Below are positions 20,578-29,344 of a stretch of DNA of 64,000 nucleotides, piece by piece (within the stretch, counting starts at the first letter, position 1; every line of letters begins with the position of its first letter). A program made the translations under genes and the position numbers. This DNA is from Microbacterium lemovicicum (GTDB taxonomy: Bacteria; Actinomycetota; Actinomycetes; Actinomycetales; Microbacteriaceae), in NCBI RefSeq assembly GCF_003991875.1, contig NZ_CP031423.1, positions 2,604,001-2,668,000 of the forward strand, written 5' to 3'. The notes under the pieces are model-generated. The model did not search any database and had not been told where the DNA came from. It saw only the letters and a list, made by a program, of their open reading frames with translations.

Positions 20578-21596
20578 GCGGGTCTCCTGATCTCCGAGAG
20601 GACGCTCTGCCCGAGCAGACGGATGGATGCGACCGGATCCGGCCCGAGGGGCGGTCCGAAGGACAGATGGGTGGCGCCGAGGCGCTGCAGCGCCCGGCAC
20701 CGGTCGATCACCGTGGCCGGGTCGCCGGAGATGCCGAGCGACAGCATCTGCGGGGTGATCGACGCGATGGCGCGCTCCTCGTCGCCGTCGCGCAGGGCGT
20801 CGACGGCGGGACCGAAGTCCTCCGGGGCCAGTCCCGCCCGCGCGAGGAGATAGGGCGAGAAGGCGGCGCCGTAGTAGGCCAGCTTGAGCGCGAGGGCGCG
20901 GTCGGCGCGCTCGCGGTCCTCGTCGATCGACAGCCAGACGCAGGCCGGCATGTCCAGATCCGCGAGACGCCTGCCCGCCGTGTCCGCGCCGGCGGCGACC
21001 AGGGCGGACGCGGTCTCGAAGTGCTCCGGCGGGAACAGCAGCGCCAGGACCCCGTCGGCCTCCGCGCCCGCCAACGCCAGCATCTTCGGGCTCATCGCCC
21101 CGATGTAGATGGGCACCTGGATCGGCTTCAGACGCAGATACGCGTCGCGCGTCCATCCCTCCCCCGCCCCGGGGACATCGAGGGGCCGGTCGCCGGCGAG
21201 CAGGGCCCGGATGCTGCGCAGCGCCTCCCGCGTGCCGGTAAGGGGCTTGGGCTGATCGATCCCGATCCAGGAGAGGAACTCGCCCGACCCGGCGGCGAGG
21301 CCGAGGAGGAACCTGCCGCCGGACTGCTCCTGCAGGGTGGCGGCGACCATCGCGATCTCCGCCGCGTGCACGGAGTACGGATTCATGATCCCGATGCCGA
21401 GGTGCAGCGTCGTCGTGCGCTCGAAGAGGGCGCCGAGCAGCGCAGGCGCGCTGCGCAGCATGAGGTCGTTCGAGACCCAGAGCTGGTCGATCCCCGCCTC
21501 CTCCGCGGCGACGGCCAACCCTGTCAGGGTCGGCAGGTCGAGGTCGTTGTTGACACGCAGGCTGAAGCGCGTCGTCGGCGCCGCGGCATCCGTCAT
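20574..21596 (-). CDS. LLM-class flavin/F420-dependent oxidoreductase
   Basis: A 340-residue luciferase-like monooxygenase fold protein (TIM barrel). RFSLRVNNDLDLPTLTGLA, ERTTTLHLGIGIMNPYSVHA, SGGRFLLGLAAGSGEFL and PIYIGAMSPKMLALAGAEAD are typical of the F420-dependent branch (methylene-H4MPT reductase-like). It overlaps both neighbours by ATGA. A related enzyme is at 25081. Probable role: oxidation or reduction of a catabolic intermediate; substrate unknown. FMN instead of F420 cannot be excluded. Confidence 0.82.
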   Translation of the reverse strand: MTDAAAPTTRFSLRVNNDLDLPTLTGLAVAAEEAGIDQLWVSNDLMLRSAPALLGALFERTTTLHLGIGIMNPYSVHAAEIAMVAATLQEQSGGRFLLGLAAGSGEFLSWIGIDQPKPLTGTREALRSIRALLAGDRPLDVPGAGEGWTRDAYLRLKPIQVPIYIGAMSPKMLALAGAEADGVLALLFPPEHFETASALVAAGADTAGRRLADLDMPACVWLSIDEDRERADRALALKLAYYGAAFSPYLLARAGLAPEDFGPAVDALRDGDEERAIASITPQMLSLGISGDPATVIDRCRALQRLGATHLSFGPPLGPDPVASIRLLGQSVLSEIRRPA

Positions 21597-22777
21597 CGGC
21601 TCGCCCCGTCCAGGGCGCGCCCCGCGGGATCGCCGAGCGCGGCATCCTCGCGCCAGGCGAGGAAGCGTCGCAGACCCTCCCGGATGCCCGCCTCCGAGGT
21701 CGCGAGCGAGATGCGGAGGTGATGCGGGGCGTTGCGGCCGAAGGCCGAGCCGGGCGCGAAGGAGACGCCGGCGCCGACGAGCTCGAGCGCGGCGGTCCGC
21801 GACTCGACGCCGTCGGGGAGCGGCACCATCGCGTAGAACGCCCCCTCCGGACGGATCAGGTCGACGCCGCCCGCGCGAAGGGTGTCGACGGCGACGTCTC
21901 GGCGCGAGCGGTAGGCCTCGCGCATCTGCGTCACCACGTCCTGCGGACCGGTCGCCGCGGCCAGCGCCGCCGCCTGCGTCACGCTCGACACGCACGAGGT
22001 CTCGAGCTCCAGGATGCGCACGACGGTGTCGGCGATCCACGACGGCACGAGCGCGTAGCCGACCCGCCAGCCGGTCATCGCGTAGGTCTTGGAGAAGCTG
22101 AACACGGATGCCACGTGATCGGGCGCGAGCGCGGCTACGTGCGTGTGCCCGCCGTCGAAGACGATCTCGTCGTAGACCTCGTCGCTGATGATCAGCAGAT
22201 CGTGGCGGACGGCGAGCTCGACGATCGCCGCGACCGTCTCGGGCGGCGTCACCGCGCCGGTGGGATTGCTCGGCGAGTTGAGGACGATCGCCCGCGTGCG
22301 CGGCGTGATGAGCGCGGCGATCTCCCCGGCGTCGGGGTGGAATCCGTCTTCGGCGCGCAGCGCGTAGTGCACGGGGGTGGCCCCGAGGAGAGTCGCCTGC
22401 ATCTCGTAGTTCGGCCAGGAGGGATCGGGGATGAGCACCTCGTCGCCCGGGCCGACCACGGCGGCCATCAGCGCGTCGACCGCCTGGACGGCGCCGTGGG
22501 TGATCAGCACGCGCTCGATCGGAGCGTCGACCCCGTACGTGCGGGTGAGGCGGGCGCTCAGCGCCTCGCGGAGGATCGGCATGCCGGGCGTCTGGACGTA
22601 CGAGGATCCCCTGCGCGCGGCGTCGAACGCCGCCTCGACGACGTGCGCCGGCGTCGGGAAGTCGGGCTCGCCGATCTCGAGGCGGATGATCGGCGTCGTC
22701 GAGTTCAGGGCGAGATCGACGATCTCGCGGATGCCGGAGTGCGGCAGCCTTCCGGCGTTCGGGGTGACGTGCGGCAC
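21593..22777 (-). CDS. PLP-dependent class I/II aminotransferase
   Basis: 394 residues, fold-type I. RLEIGEPDFPTPAHVVEAA at the N terminus, SSPSNPTG-type loop (LNSPSNPTGAVTPPE), Asp-Tyr in ISDEVYDEIVF, the PLP lysine in SFSKTYAMTGWRVGY and the arginine in HHLRISLATS are all present. It exchanges an amino group between an amino acid and an oxo acid, in the AspC/AlaT-like group. GTG 22777 is preceded by GAGAGGA eight bases upstream. First gene of the coupled trio with the LLM enzyme and DUF885; the Lrp regulator next door reads the same way from 22936-23466. Confidence 0.88.
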   Translation of the reverse strand: MPHVTPNAGRLPHSGIREIVDLALNSTTPIIRLEIGEPDFPTPAHVVEAAFDAARRGSSYVQTPGMPILREALSARLTRTYGVDAPIERVLITHGAVQAVDALMAAVVGPGDEVLIPDPSWPNYEMQATLLGATPVHYALRAEDGFHPDAGEIAALITPRTRAIVLNSPSNPTGAVTPPETVAAIVELAVRHDLLIISDEVYDEIVFDGGHTHVAALAPDHVASVFSFSKTYAMTGWRVGYALVPSWIADTVVRILELETSCVSSVTQAAALAAATGPQDVVTQMREAYRSRRDVAVDTLRAGGVDLIRPEGAFYAMVPLPDGVESRTAALELVGAGVSFAPGSAFGRNAPHHLRISLATSEAGIREGLRRFLAWREDAALGDPAGRALDGASR

Positions 22778-22807
22778 AGGCGTCCTCTCGGCGGACTCTC
22801 TCGTGCA

Positions 22808-22822
22808 TCGACCATCGGTCGA
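22808..22822. promoter_or_regulatory. Inverted repeat upstream of the aminotransferase
   Basis: TCGACC-ATC-GGTCGA is a perfect 6-bp inverted repeat with a 3-base centre, 31-45 bases upstream of GTG 22777. It is a candidate operator, possibly for the Lrp-type protein encoded just upstream (22936-23466). No other copy was noticed. Confidence 0.4.
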
Positions 22823-22935
22823 GGCACGCTCACCGCGTAAGCCGTGATGAGTCCATTATTGCCCCATGCAACGCCCGCCCGCGACTTTGCCGAGCAGATG
22901 AAAGGTCGAGACCGTGCTCGGCCGTCCGAATGCGC

Positions 22936-23466
22936 TCAGTCGGCCGGATAATGCGGTGTCGTGCCCGTCAGGAGATCGAACGCCGTGCGCTCGCGCACGA
23001 CCTCGCCCAGGCTCAGGAAGGTCTCGATGCGCTGCAGGCCGCGGATCGGCCAGATGCGGTCGAGCAGCAGCGCCTGCAGATGCGCGTGGTCCTTGATGCG
23101 GAACCGGGCGATCATGTCGTAGCTGCCGGTGACCACCACGAGCTCGGTGAGCTCGGCGATGTCGCGCAGCTCGCGCAGGATCTCGCCCAGGTCGGCATCG
23201 GTGGCGAGGGTGATGGGGATGTAGACGAGACCCGGGTAGCCCAGAGCCGACCAGTCGACGACGGTGGTGTACCCGCGGATGAGACCCTGTCGCTCGAGCC
23301 GCGCGATGCGCTCGCCGACCGCGGGCGGTGACATGCCGACCTCACGGGCCAGCTGGCGCTGGGACACGCGCGGATCCTCGCAGAGCAGCACCAGCAGGCG
23401 GCGGTCGATCTCGTCGAGGTCGACGACGGCGTGCGGCTTCTCGACCTCGCTCGTCATCTTCGACAT
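22936..23466 (-). CDS. Lrp/AsnC-family transcriptional regulator
   Basis: About 176 residues. AsnC-type HTH: DEIDRRLLVLLCEDPRVSQR and VGMSPPAVGERIARLERQGL; then the RAM/ligand domain with VVVTGSYDMIARFRIKD. Such proteins sense amino acids and control their uptake or breakdown. The start is uncertain: ATG 23466 (used) and ATG 23457 both lack a clear ribosome site, and a longer frame upstream is probably not translated. Position beside an aminotransferase and a peptide transporter suggests local control of amino acid catabolism. Confidence 0.82.
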   Translation of the reverse strand: MSKMTSEVEKPHAVVDLDEIDRRLLVLLCEDPRVSQRQLAREVGMSPPAVGERIARLERQGLIRGYTTVVDWSALGYPGLVYIPITLATDADLGEILRELRDIAELTELVVVTGSYDMIARFRIKDHAHLQALLLDRIWPIRGLQRIETFLSLGEVVRERTAFDLLTGTTPHYPAD

Positions 23467-23649
23467 CGGGGAGCGAGGCGGCCGACCGTCGTGCGGGTCC
23501 TGCTCTGAGCCTGATCGAGCCATGCGGTTCCTGTCTGATCGAAGTGGGTGCGCAGCGCCGCCCGTCATCGGGTTGAGCATAGGGTCGCGGGCGAGGAGCC
23601 CGCCTGCGGCGCGCGAGACCGCGCGTCGCATCTGCGCCCGGGGGAGGTG

Positions 23650-23690
23650 CTGCCGGGGCGGGGCCGGCACAGGAGGCGCCGCCCCGGCAG
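23650..23690 (-). terminator. Hairpin after the M24 peptidase gene
   Basis: CTGCCGGGGCGG (23650-23661) pairs perfectly with CCGCCCCGGCAG (23679-23690) over a 17-base loop. On the reverse strand it starts immediately after the stop codon at 23692, as expected for a transcription terminator, although a T-run is absent. Confidence 0.6.
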
Positions 23691-23691
23691 G

Positions 23692-24942
23692 TCAGTTGGC
23701 CACGAGGTCGTTCGGGTGCTCGTTGATGGATGCGCACCCCTCGTCGCCGAGCAGGAAGACGTCCTCGACCCGGACGCCGACACGGCCGGGCCAGAAGACG
23801 GACGGTTCGATGGTGAAGAGCATCCCGGCCTCGAGCGGGGTGTCGTCCTCCTCGGAGATGTACGGCAGCTCATGCACATCCAGACCGATGCAGTGACCCG
23901 TGCGGTGCCGGAACCAGTCGCCGTAGCCGGCGTCCTCGATGACGGCGCGCGCGGCGCGATGGACGTCGCCGCCGGTGGCGCCGACCACCGCCGCCGCCCG
24001 GCCGGCCTCCTGGGCGGCCATGACGATGTCGTAGACGGCCGCGTACTCCTCGCTCGGCTCCCCGATGTGGATGGTGCGGCCGAAGTCCGAGCAGTAGCCC
24101 CGCGTGATGGCGCCGAAGTCGAAGCTGACGCCTGATCCGGCGTGCAGGGTGTCGACGGACACGCGCACCGATGCGTCGCGTCCGAGCGAGGGCCCCATGG
24201 CCCAGACCCCGGTGTCGAAGGAGGCGCCCGGCGAGCCGAGCTTGCGCATGCGCAGATCCACCTCCGCGGCGAGGTCGAGCTCGGTGACACCGTCGACGAC
24301 GTGGGGGGTGACCTCCGCCATGACGGCGTCGACGATCGCGGCGGAGCGTCGCATCAGCGCGATCTCCTGCGGGTCCTTGATGCGGCGGAGCTCGTTGATG
24401 AGGGTGTCGGCCACGGTGAAGCGCGCGTCCGGGCGGTGCTCGCGCATCTCGATGACCGTCTCGGCCCACGCGCGACCGGCGAAGGCGATGCTCTCCGGCG
24501 CCGCGGACTCGTGCGCGCAGTGCTCGTTCACCGGTCGCGAACCGACGGCGATGCTGCGGGGACGCGCGCGATAGGAGTCGAACGCGCGGCGGAAGACGGC
24601 CGCGCCGTCGTCGGACTCCGTCGCCGTGATCACCTCTCCGTCCACGCCCTCGGGCAGGTCGAACTCCTGGAAGTGACGGGTGAGGACGAACAGAGGGGCC
24701 TCCCCAGGGCTGATGAACGCGCCCGAGATCCAGTGGTTCGTGTAGCCGATGTTCCCGAACGACGGAGCGCGACGGGCGACTCCGGTGAAGTACTCCAGAT
24801 CGGTCTGCGAGGCCGGGAGGAACAGCACGTCGATGCCGGCGCCGTCGAGCTTGCCCCAGAGCCTCTCCTGCCGCGCGGCGAAGTCGAACGGGGCGTCGAT
24901 GCTCGGGTCGGTCAGCAGCGGGGTGGCGGTGTCAGCGGACAT
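23692..24942 (-). CDS. M24-family metallopeptidase (Xaa-Pro peptidase/creatinase-like)
   Basis: 416 residues: a creatinase-type N domain (to about 175) and a pita-bread catalytic domain. The five expected metal ligands are visible: Asp275 (SFDFG), Asp286 (CSDFGR), His350 (RTGHCIGLDVHE), Glu379 (FTIEPS) and Glu393 (VRVEDV). Such enzymes cleave Xaa-Pro dipeptides, but ectoine hydrolase and creatinase share the fold, so proline specificity is only likely. ATG 24942 is used; GTG 24957 is an in-frame alternative. Single gene with its own hairpin terminator, flanked by peptide-catabolism genes. Confidence 0.83.
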   Translation of the reverse strand: MSADTATPLLTDPSIDAPFDFAARQERLWGKLDGAGIDVLFLPASQTDLEYFTGVARRAPSFGNIGYTNHWISGAFISPGEAPLFVLTRHFQEFDLPEGVDGEVITATESDDGAAVFRRAFDSYRARPRSIAVGSRPVNEHCAHESAAPESIAFAGRAWAETVIEMREHRPDARFTVADTLINELRRIKDPQEIALMRRSAAIVDAVMAEVTPHVVDGVTELDLAAEVDLRMRKLGSPGASFDTGVWAMGPSLGRDASVRVSVDTLHAGSGVSFDFGAITRGYCSDFGRTIHIGEPSEEYAAVYDIVMAAQEAGRAAAVVGATGGDVHRAARAVIEDAGYGDWFRHRTGHCIGLDVHELPYISEEDDTPLEAGMLFTIEPSVFWPGRVGVRVEDVFLLGDEGCASINEHPNDLVAN

Positions 24943-25038
24943 GCCCCCAGTCTGCACCAGGATCGCCGCGCAGGGAAGCGTTTGTCATGCCAAGAGACAC
25001 ATGCACCGTTCATTTGCGAGGCGATCAGCCGCGACGAT

Positions 25039-25080
25039 GAACGTTCGACCAGCATGACGAGCGTTCCACCATGCATCACG
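25039..25080. repeat. Tandem imperfect 20-22 bp repeat upstream of the M24 gene
   Basis: GAACGTTCGACCAGCATGAC (25039-25058) is followed directly by GAGCGTTCCACCATGCATCACG (25059-25080). CGTTC, ACCA and GCAT are shared at the same spacing. It abuts the stop codon of the LLM gene at 25081 and lies about 100-140 bases upstream of the M24 start, so it could be a tandem operator. Confidence 0.4.
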
Positions 25081-26094
25081 TCAGATCGGACGGGACTCCG
25101 AACGCAGCAGCGGCAGCACCTCGCGTCCGAGCAGGGCGATCCCCTCCGCCTCGTCGACACCATGCGGCGTGCCGAACTCGATGCGGTCCACTCCGGCGTC
25201 GATGAGCCGTTGCGCGTGAGCGGCGATGTCGTCGGGATCGCCCGAGAAGGCGAACCGGTCGAGGATGTCGTCCGGGATGAGACGCCCGGCGTCGGCGTCG
25301 CCGTCCCGCAGGCGCTCCCGCAGGCTGTCCAGCAGTCCGTCGGGCAGCTCCACGGTCGGGTCGAGCTCGGCCACGACGTCGAGGTACATCGCCACCTCCC
25401 GGCGGGCGAGGGTACGCGCGGTGCGGCGGTCGCGGTCCACGACCGTGACGGCGCCCAGCACGATGCCGACGTCGTGCCTGGAGCGCCCCGCCGGACCCGC
25501 CCCCACCTGGAGGCGATCTCGCGTGACGGCGATCATGTCGGGGTTCGCGCAGCCCCCGATCTTGATCTCATCGGCCACGGCTCCCGCGAGCGCCGCGCCG
25601 CGCGGCCCCCAGGAGCCGATGAGGATCGGCAGCGCCCGGGTCTCGTCGACCAGTCGCACACCGGGTTCCAGGCGGAAGTGCCGGCCGTCGTACCCCCGGC
25701 CGCTCCCCTCGAGCAGCGCGGAGACGAAGCCCACCGCATCGCGCAGATGCGGCACCGGACGGGTCGGCTGCACGCCGATGCCGCCCAGCCAGGACCCGCG
25801 TGCCAGTCCGACGTAGGCGCGTCCGTCGCTGTGGACGTCCAGGAGCGCAGCCTGCGACGCGATCTCGTACGGATGCAGCGTGAAGGGGTTCCAGCAGGCG
25901 CACCCGAGGCGGATGCGGTCCGTGGCGGCTGCCATCTCCAGCAGCGCGCCGATGGCCGGCTGGTAGAGCAGGTCGGAGAAGACGCTCACACCGGCGAAGC
26001 CGAGGTCCTCCGCGAGCACCGCCAGCTCGGCGTAGGCGCCGCGGCGCTTGTCGGTCTGCAGCCCGAGCGAGACCGGGACGCCGACGTCGCTCAC
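25081..26094 (-). CDS. LLM-class flavin/F420-dependent oxidoreductase
   Basis: A 337-residue luciferase-like TIM-barrel enzyme: VPVSLGLQTDKRRGAYAELA start, DRIRLGCACWNPFTLHPYEI, GRAYVGLARGSWLGGIG and ALPILIGSWGPRGAALAGAVAD. It resembles the enzyme at 20574 in fold but not closely in sequence. GTG 26094 overlaps the stop of the TIGR04076 gene (GTGA). It is last in a three-gene coupled unit with the amidohydrolase and TIGR04076 protein, so it probably acts on the same compound. Cofactor F420 or FMN not resolved. Confidence 0.8.
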   Translation of the reverse strand: MSDVGVPVSLGLQTDKRRGAYAELAVLAEDLGFAGVSVFSDLLYQPAIGALLEMAAATDRIRLGCACWNPFTLHPYEIASQAALLDVHSDGRAYVGLARGSWLGGIGVQPTRPVPHLRDAVGFVSALLEGSGRGYDGRHFRLEPGVRLVDETRALPILIGSWGPRGAALAGAVADEIKIGGCANPDMIAVTRDRLQVGAGPAGRSRHDVGIVLGAVTVVDRDRRTARTLARREVAMYLDVVAELDPTVELPDGLLDSLRERLRDGDADAGRLIPDDILDRFAFSGDPDDIAAHAQRLIDAGVDRIEFGTPHGVDEAEGIALLGREVLPLLRSESRPI

Positions 26095-26435
26095 GTCAGG
26101 TCCGCCGATCGCAGGCGGGCGGTGCCGGTGCGCTCGATGCGCATGATGAGCCTCTCGTCGGGGTCGGGGCAGGCCACCTCGCTGTCGCGCTCGAGCCAGT
26201 CGCCCGGGGGGAGACGGCGCTGCTTCGCCGCCAGCAGGGGCAGGACGGCGCCCAGGGCGTACATGCAGAAGTGGCGCCCCTCGGGGATCCGCAGCTCGTT
26301 GCTGCCCGTCACCGTGAAGCGATCCCCCGGCCCGAGCCCGCACACCGGCCGGCCCTCGACGCGGTCGACCACGACGCACAGGTCGTACAGCTCCATGTCG
26401 CCGTCGGCGGATGTCCCCTCGGCCGGGACGCTCAC
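26091..26435 (-). CDS. TIGR04076-family small protein
   Basis: A 114-residue protein resembling the TIGR04076 family: CVVVDRVEGRPVCGLGPGD, a GSNELRIPEGRHFCMYALG segment and a terminal CPDPDERLIMRIE. Conserved Cys residues (DLCVV, PVCGL, HFCMY, ACPDP) suggest a metal or redox role, but no function is established. GTG 26435 overlaps the amidohydrolase stop (GTGA) and its own stop overlaps the LLM start, so all three are translated together. A shorter start at the internal Met before ELYDL is possible. Confidence 0.65.
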   Translation of the reverse strand: MSVPAEGTSADGDMELYDLCVVVDRVEGRPVCGLGPGDRFTVTGSNELRIPEGRHFCMYALGAVLPLLAAKQRRLPPGDWLERDSEVACPDPDERLIMRIERTGTARLRSADLT

Positions 26436-27661
26436 GAGCTCCGCCCGTCCCGCACGACGATGCCGTCCTTCATGACCAGATCGATCCCGCGCAGGGCGGA
26501 CGGGTCGCTCAGCGGGTTCTCGGGCATCGCGATCAGGTCGGCCCACTTTCCCACGTCCAGGCTCCCGCCGTCGGCGTCGACGCCCAGCCACCGCGCGGGT
26601 GCGATCGTCGCGGCCCGGAGGGTGGCGGCGGCATCCAGTCCGTCGGCGTGCATGTGCTCCAGCTCGCGGATGGCGGCGACCGTGCCCTCGAACGGCCAGA
26701 ACGGCGGCATGTCGCTGCCGAGCAGCACCTCGACGCCGGCGTCCAGTGCGGCGCGGTACGACTCGCGGTGACGCTCCCCCGCGCCCAGCGAGCGCTCCTG
26801 CATCCATGCGGGCACGCCGAGCTCGTCGAAGAAGGCCTGCGCGCGCGTGACGATGAGGGTCGGAACCAGCGCGGTGCCGCGCTCGGCCATCAGCCGGCAC
26901 ACCTCGGGGGTGAGCTCGTAGCCGTGCTCGACGCAGTCCAGCCCGAGGAGCACGGCTTGCTCGATGACATCGGCCGGCCCGGCGTGCGCGGTCACCTTGC
27001 GGCCCCAGGCGTGCGCGGTCGAGATCGCCGCGGCCATCTCCTCGCGCGTCAGCTGCGGGGTGGTGATCGTCTCGTGCTCGCCGGCGATGCCGCCCGAGAT
27101 CATGAGCTTGATGAGATCGGCGCCGGCCCTGATCTGCGTCCGCACGCCGCGTGCGAACTCGTCGGCGCCGTCGCACTCCATGGTGTCGTCGGAGCCGGAG
27201 CCGTGACCGCCGGTGCAGGCCAGCGCCCGCCCCGCCGTGAGGATCCGCGGCCCCTCCACGCGGCCGGTCTCGATCGCGCGTCGCAGGGCGAAGTCCGCAT
27301 GCCCCTTCTCCGCCACGCAGCGCACCGTTGTGATGCCGTTGTGCAGGGTCCGCCGCGCGCCGTCCGCCATGTAGAGGGCGAGGCCCGCGGCATCCATCGC
27401 CTCGATCTCGTCGCCGACCGCTCCGGGCAGCGAGAGCGAGAAGTGGGTGTGCATGTTGATCAGCCCGGGCGCGACGAACGCACCCCGGAGGTCGATCGCG
27501 GGCGCGTCCGACCCGACCGGCCCGTCCGAGATCGCCGCGATGCGGCCGTCGCGCACCTCGAGGACGACATCGGGGCGGATGCTGCCCTCGACTACGTCGA
27601 CGAGGTGGAGGTTGTGCAGGGTGGCACTGCCCTTCGCGGGCAGGGGGCCGATGACGCTCAC
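26432..27661 (-). CDS. Metal-dependent amidohydrolase (prolidase/imidazolonepropionase-like)
   Basis: 409 residues of the amidohydrolase superfamily, cytosolic. Metal and catalytic residues seen: His71 and His73 (NMHTHF), Lys185 likely carboxylated (LIKLMISGG), His226 (TAHAG), His246 (EHGYEL) and Asp317 (GSDMPP), i.e. a complete binuclear site. The closest pattern is the Xaa-Pro/Xaa-Arg dipeptidase group of amidohydrolases. GTG 27661 has GGAAGGACG eight bases upstream. It follows the oppF gene by 34 bp and probably belongs to the second peptide operon, hydrolysing imported dipeptides or N-acyl amino acids. Confidence 0.82.
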   Translation of the reverse strand: MSVIGPLPAKGSATLHNLHLVDVVEGSIRPDVVLEVRDGRIAAISDGPVGSDAPAIDLRGAFVAPGLINMHTHFSLSLPGAVGDEIEAMDAAGLALYMADGARRTLHNGITTVRCVAEKGHADFALRRAIETGRVEGPRILTAGRALACTGGHGSGSDDTMECDGADEFARGVRTQIRAGADLIKLMISGGIAGEHETITTPQLTREEMAAAISTAHAWGRKVTAHAGPADVIEQAVLLGLDCVEHGYELTPEVCRLMAERGTALVPTLIVTRAQAFFDELGVPAWMQERSLGAGERHRESYRAALDAGVEVLLGSDMPPFWPFEGTVAAIRELEHMHADGLDAAATLRAATIAPARWLGVDADGGSLDVGKWADLIAMPENPLSDPSALRGIDLVMKDGIVVRDGRSS

Positions 27662-27695
27662 GCGCTCGTCCTTCCGTGGGGGTGGATCGGCTCGC

Positions 27696-28568
27696 TCACG
27701 AGGCGACGAGCGCTTCGGCGGCGACGAAGTGGCCCGGCGCGCACTCGACGAGCCGCGCGTCCTCGTCGCTGACCGCGACGGTCTCGCGTCGTCCGGGTTC
27801 GGCGGGCATCTGCGCGTCGCGACCGAGCCGCGGGATCGCGCCGATGAGCGTCCGGGTGTACGGATGCCGCGGGTCCGACCAGACGGCGTCGGTCGGGCCG
27901 ATCTCCACGATGCGTCCGAAGTACATCACCGCGATGCGGTGGGCGATGACGCGCAGGCCCGACAGGTCGTGCGAGATCATCAGCAGCGCGACCCCACGGG
28001 ACGTCGCGGTCTCGGACAGCAGCCCGGCCACGTGCAGGCGGGTCGACGCGTCCAGGGCCGACACGGGCTCGTCGGCGACGATGACCCGGGGCTCGGATGC
28101 CAGCGCCCGGGCGATCGCGATGCGCTGGCGCTGGCCGCCGGAGAACTGGTGCGGGAACCTCGACGCCGACGACGCGGGCAGCCCCACCGACTCCAGGAGC
28201 TCCCCGACCCGTGCGGACCCGTTGCCGCCGGTGATCGCGTCGCGGATCTGACGGCCGACGCGGCGGCGCGGGTTGAGGGACGAGTACGGATCCTGGAACA
28301 CCATCTGCACCGCGCGGTCGGCGACCGGCCGTGCCCGGCGTCCGAGGGGAGCCAGCGGGCGCCCGTCGATGAGGATGCGGCCGGAGTCCAGCGGGTTGAG
28401 TCCGACGATCGCGCGGCCGAGCGACGACTTGCCGCAGCCGGACTCCCCGACGAGGCCCAGCACCTCCCCCGCGGCGACGTCGAGCGACACCCCGGCGACG
28501 GCGCGCACGCGGGCGCGTCCGGGGACGCGGTACTCGACGACGGCGTCCTCCACCTCCAGCGGCTTCAT
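27696..28568 (-). CDS. Peptide ABC transporter ATP-binding protein, OppF-like
   Basis: 290 residues: GLVGESGCGKSS Walker A, QMVFQDPYSSLNPR, signature FSGGQRQRIAIARAL, Walker B VIVADEPVSALD, switch LLMISHDL, and the HPYTRTLIGAIPR C-terminal motif. Second ATPase of the importer. ATG 28568 overlaps the OppD stop (ATGA). Unlike the first peptide system (15002), the two ATPases are separate here. Confidence 0.88.
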   Translation of the reverse strand: MKPLEVEDAVVEYRVPGRARVRAVAGVSLDVAAGEVLGLVGESGCGKSSLGRAIVGLNPLDSGRILIDGRPLAPLGRRARPVADRAVQMVFQDPYSSLNPRRRVGRQIRDAITGGNGSARVGELLESVGLPASSASRFPHQFSGGQRQRIAIARALASEPRVIVADEPVSALDASTRLHVAGLLSETATSRGVALLMISHDLSGLRVIAHRIAVMYFGRIVEIGPTDAVWSDPRHPYTRTLIGAIPRLGRDAQMPAEPGRRETVAVSDEDARLVECAPGHFVAAEALVAS

Positions 28569-29344
28569 GCCGTCACCTCCGTGTCGGGCAGCGCGTCCAC
28601 CAGGGAGCGCGTGTACTCGTGCTGGGGGTCCGCCAGCACATCGCGGGTGCGCCCCGACTCCACGACCCGCCCGGCGCGCATGACGTAGAGGCGGTCGGTC
28701 GTGACGTTCATGACGGCGAGGTCGTGCGTGATGAACAGCATCGCCATGTCGAGCTCGGTGCGCAGCGAGTCCAGCAGCCGGAGGATGCCGGCCTGCACGG
28801 TGACGTCGAGGGCGGTGGTCACCTCGTCGGCGATCAGCAGCTCCGGCTCGCACGCGAGCGCCGAGGCGATGGCGATGCGCTGACGCATGCCGCCGGAGAA
28901 GCGGTGCGGGTAGGACTTTATGGCGAGATGCGGATCGGGGATGCGCACACGGTCGAGGAGCTCGATGGCCCGCTCGCGCGCCTGAGAGCGGCTCAGCGAC
29001 CGGTGCACGCGCTGGTGCTCGGTCAGCTGGCGCTCGATGGTGAGCATCGGATGGAGTGCGGTCATCGGGTCCTGGAAGACGACCGCCACGCGATCGCCGC
29101 GCAGGGCGCGCAGGTCGCGGCCGCGGAGGGTGAGCACATCGCGTCCGTCGAACACGACCTCGCCGGTGGCCGTCGCCCCCGACGGCACGAAGCCGAGCGC
29201 GGTCAGCGCTGTGAGGGTCTTGCCGCTGCCGCTCTCGCCGGCGAGCCCCACCACCTCGCCCTTGCCGACGGTGATGTCGACGCCGTCGACGAGGTTGCGC
29301 CCACCCAGGGTCAGTCGCAGGTCGCGGATCTCGAGCAGGGACAT
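28565..29344 (-). CDS. Peptide ABC transporter ATP-binding protein, OppD-like
   Basis: 259 residues: GLAGESGSGKTLTALT, VAVVFQDPMTALHPM, signature FSGGMRQRIAIASAL, LLIADEVTTALD and LFITHDLAVM. Note the Walker B Pro is Val (DEVTTALD instead of DEPTTALD), a mild variant that keeps the catalytic Glu. The protein ends soon after EYTRSLVDALPD and lacks the cysteine-rich C-terminal region of longer OppD proteins. Start ATG 29344 overlaps the permease stop by one base; GTG 29347 is possible. Confidence 0.87.
   Translation of the reverse strand: MSLLEIRDLRLTLGGRNLVDGVDITVGKGEVVGLAGESGSGKTLTALTALGFVPSGATATGEVVFDGRDVLTLRGRDLRALRGDRVAVVFQDPMTALHPMLTIERQLTEHQRVHRSLSRSQARERAIELLDRVRIPDPHLAIKSYPHRFSGGMRQRIAIASALACEPELLIADEVTTALDVTVQAGILRLLDSLRTELDMAMLFITHDLAVMNVTTDRLYVMRAGRVVESGRTRDVLADPQHEYTRSLVDALPDTEVTA

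Noticed and set aside
24943..25038. A possible IclR-type site GTTCATTTGCGAGGC near the M24 promoter
   Set aside because: Only partial agreement with the consensus and no neighbour at 19-bp spacing.
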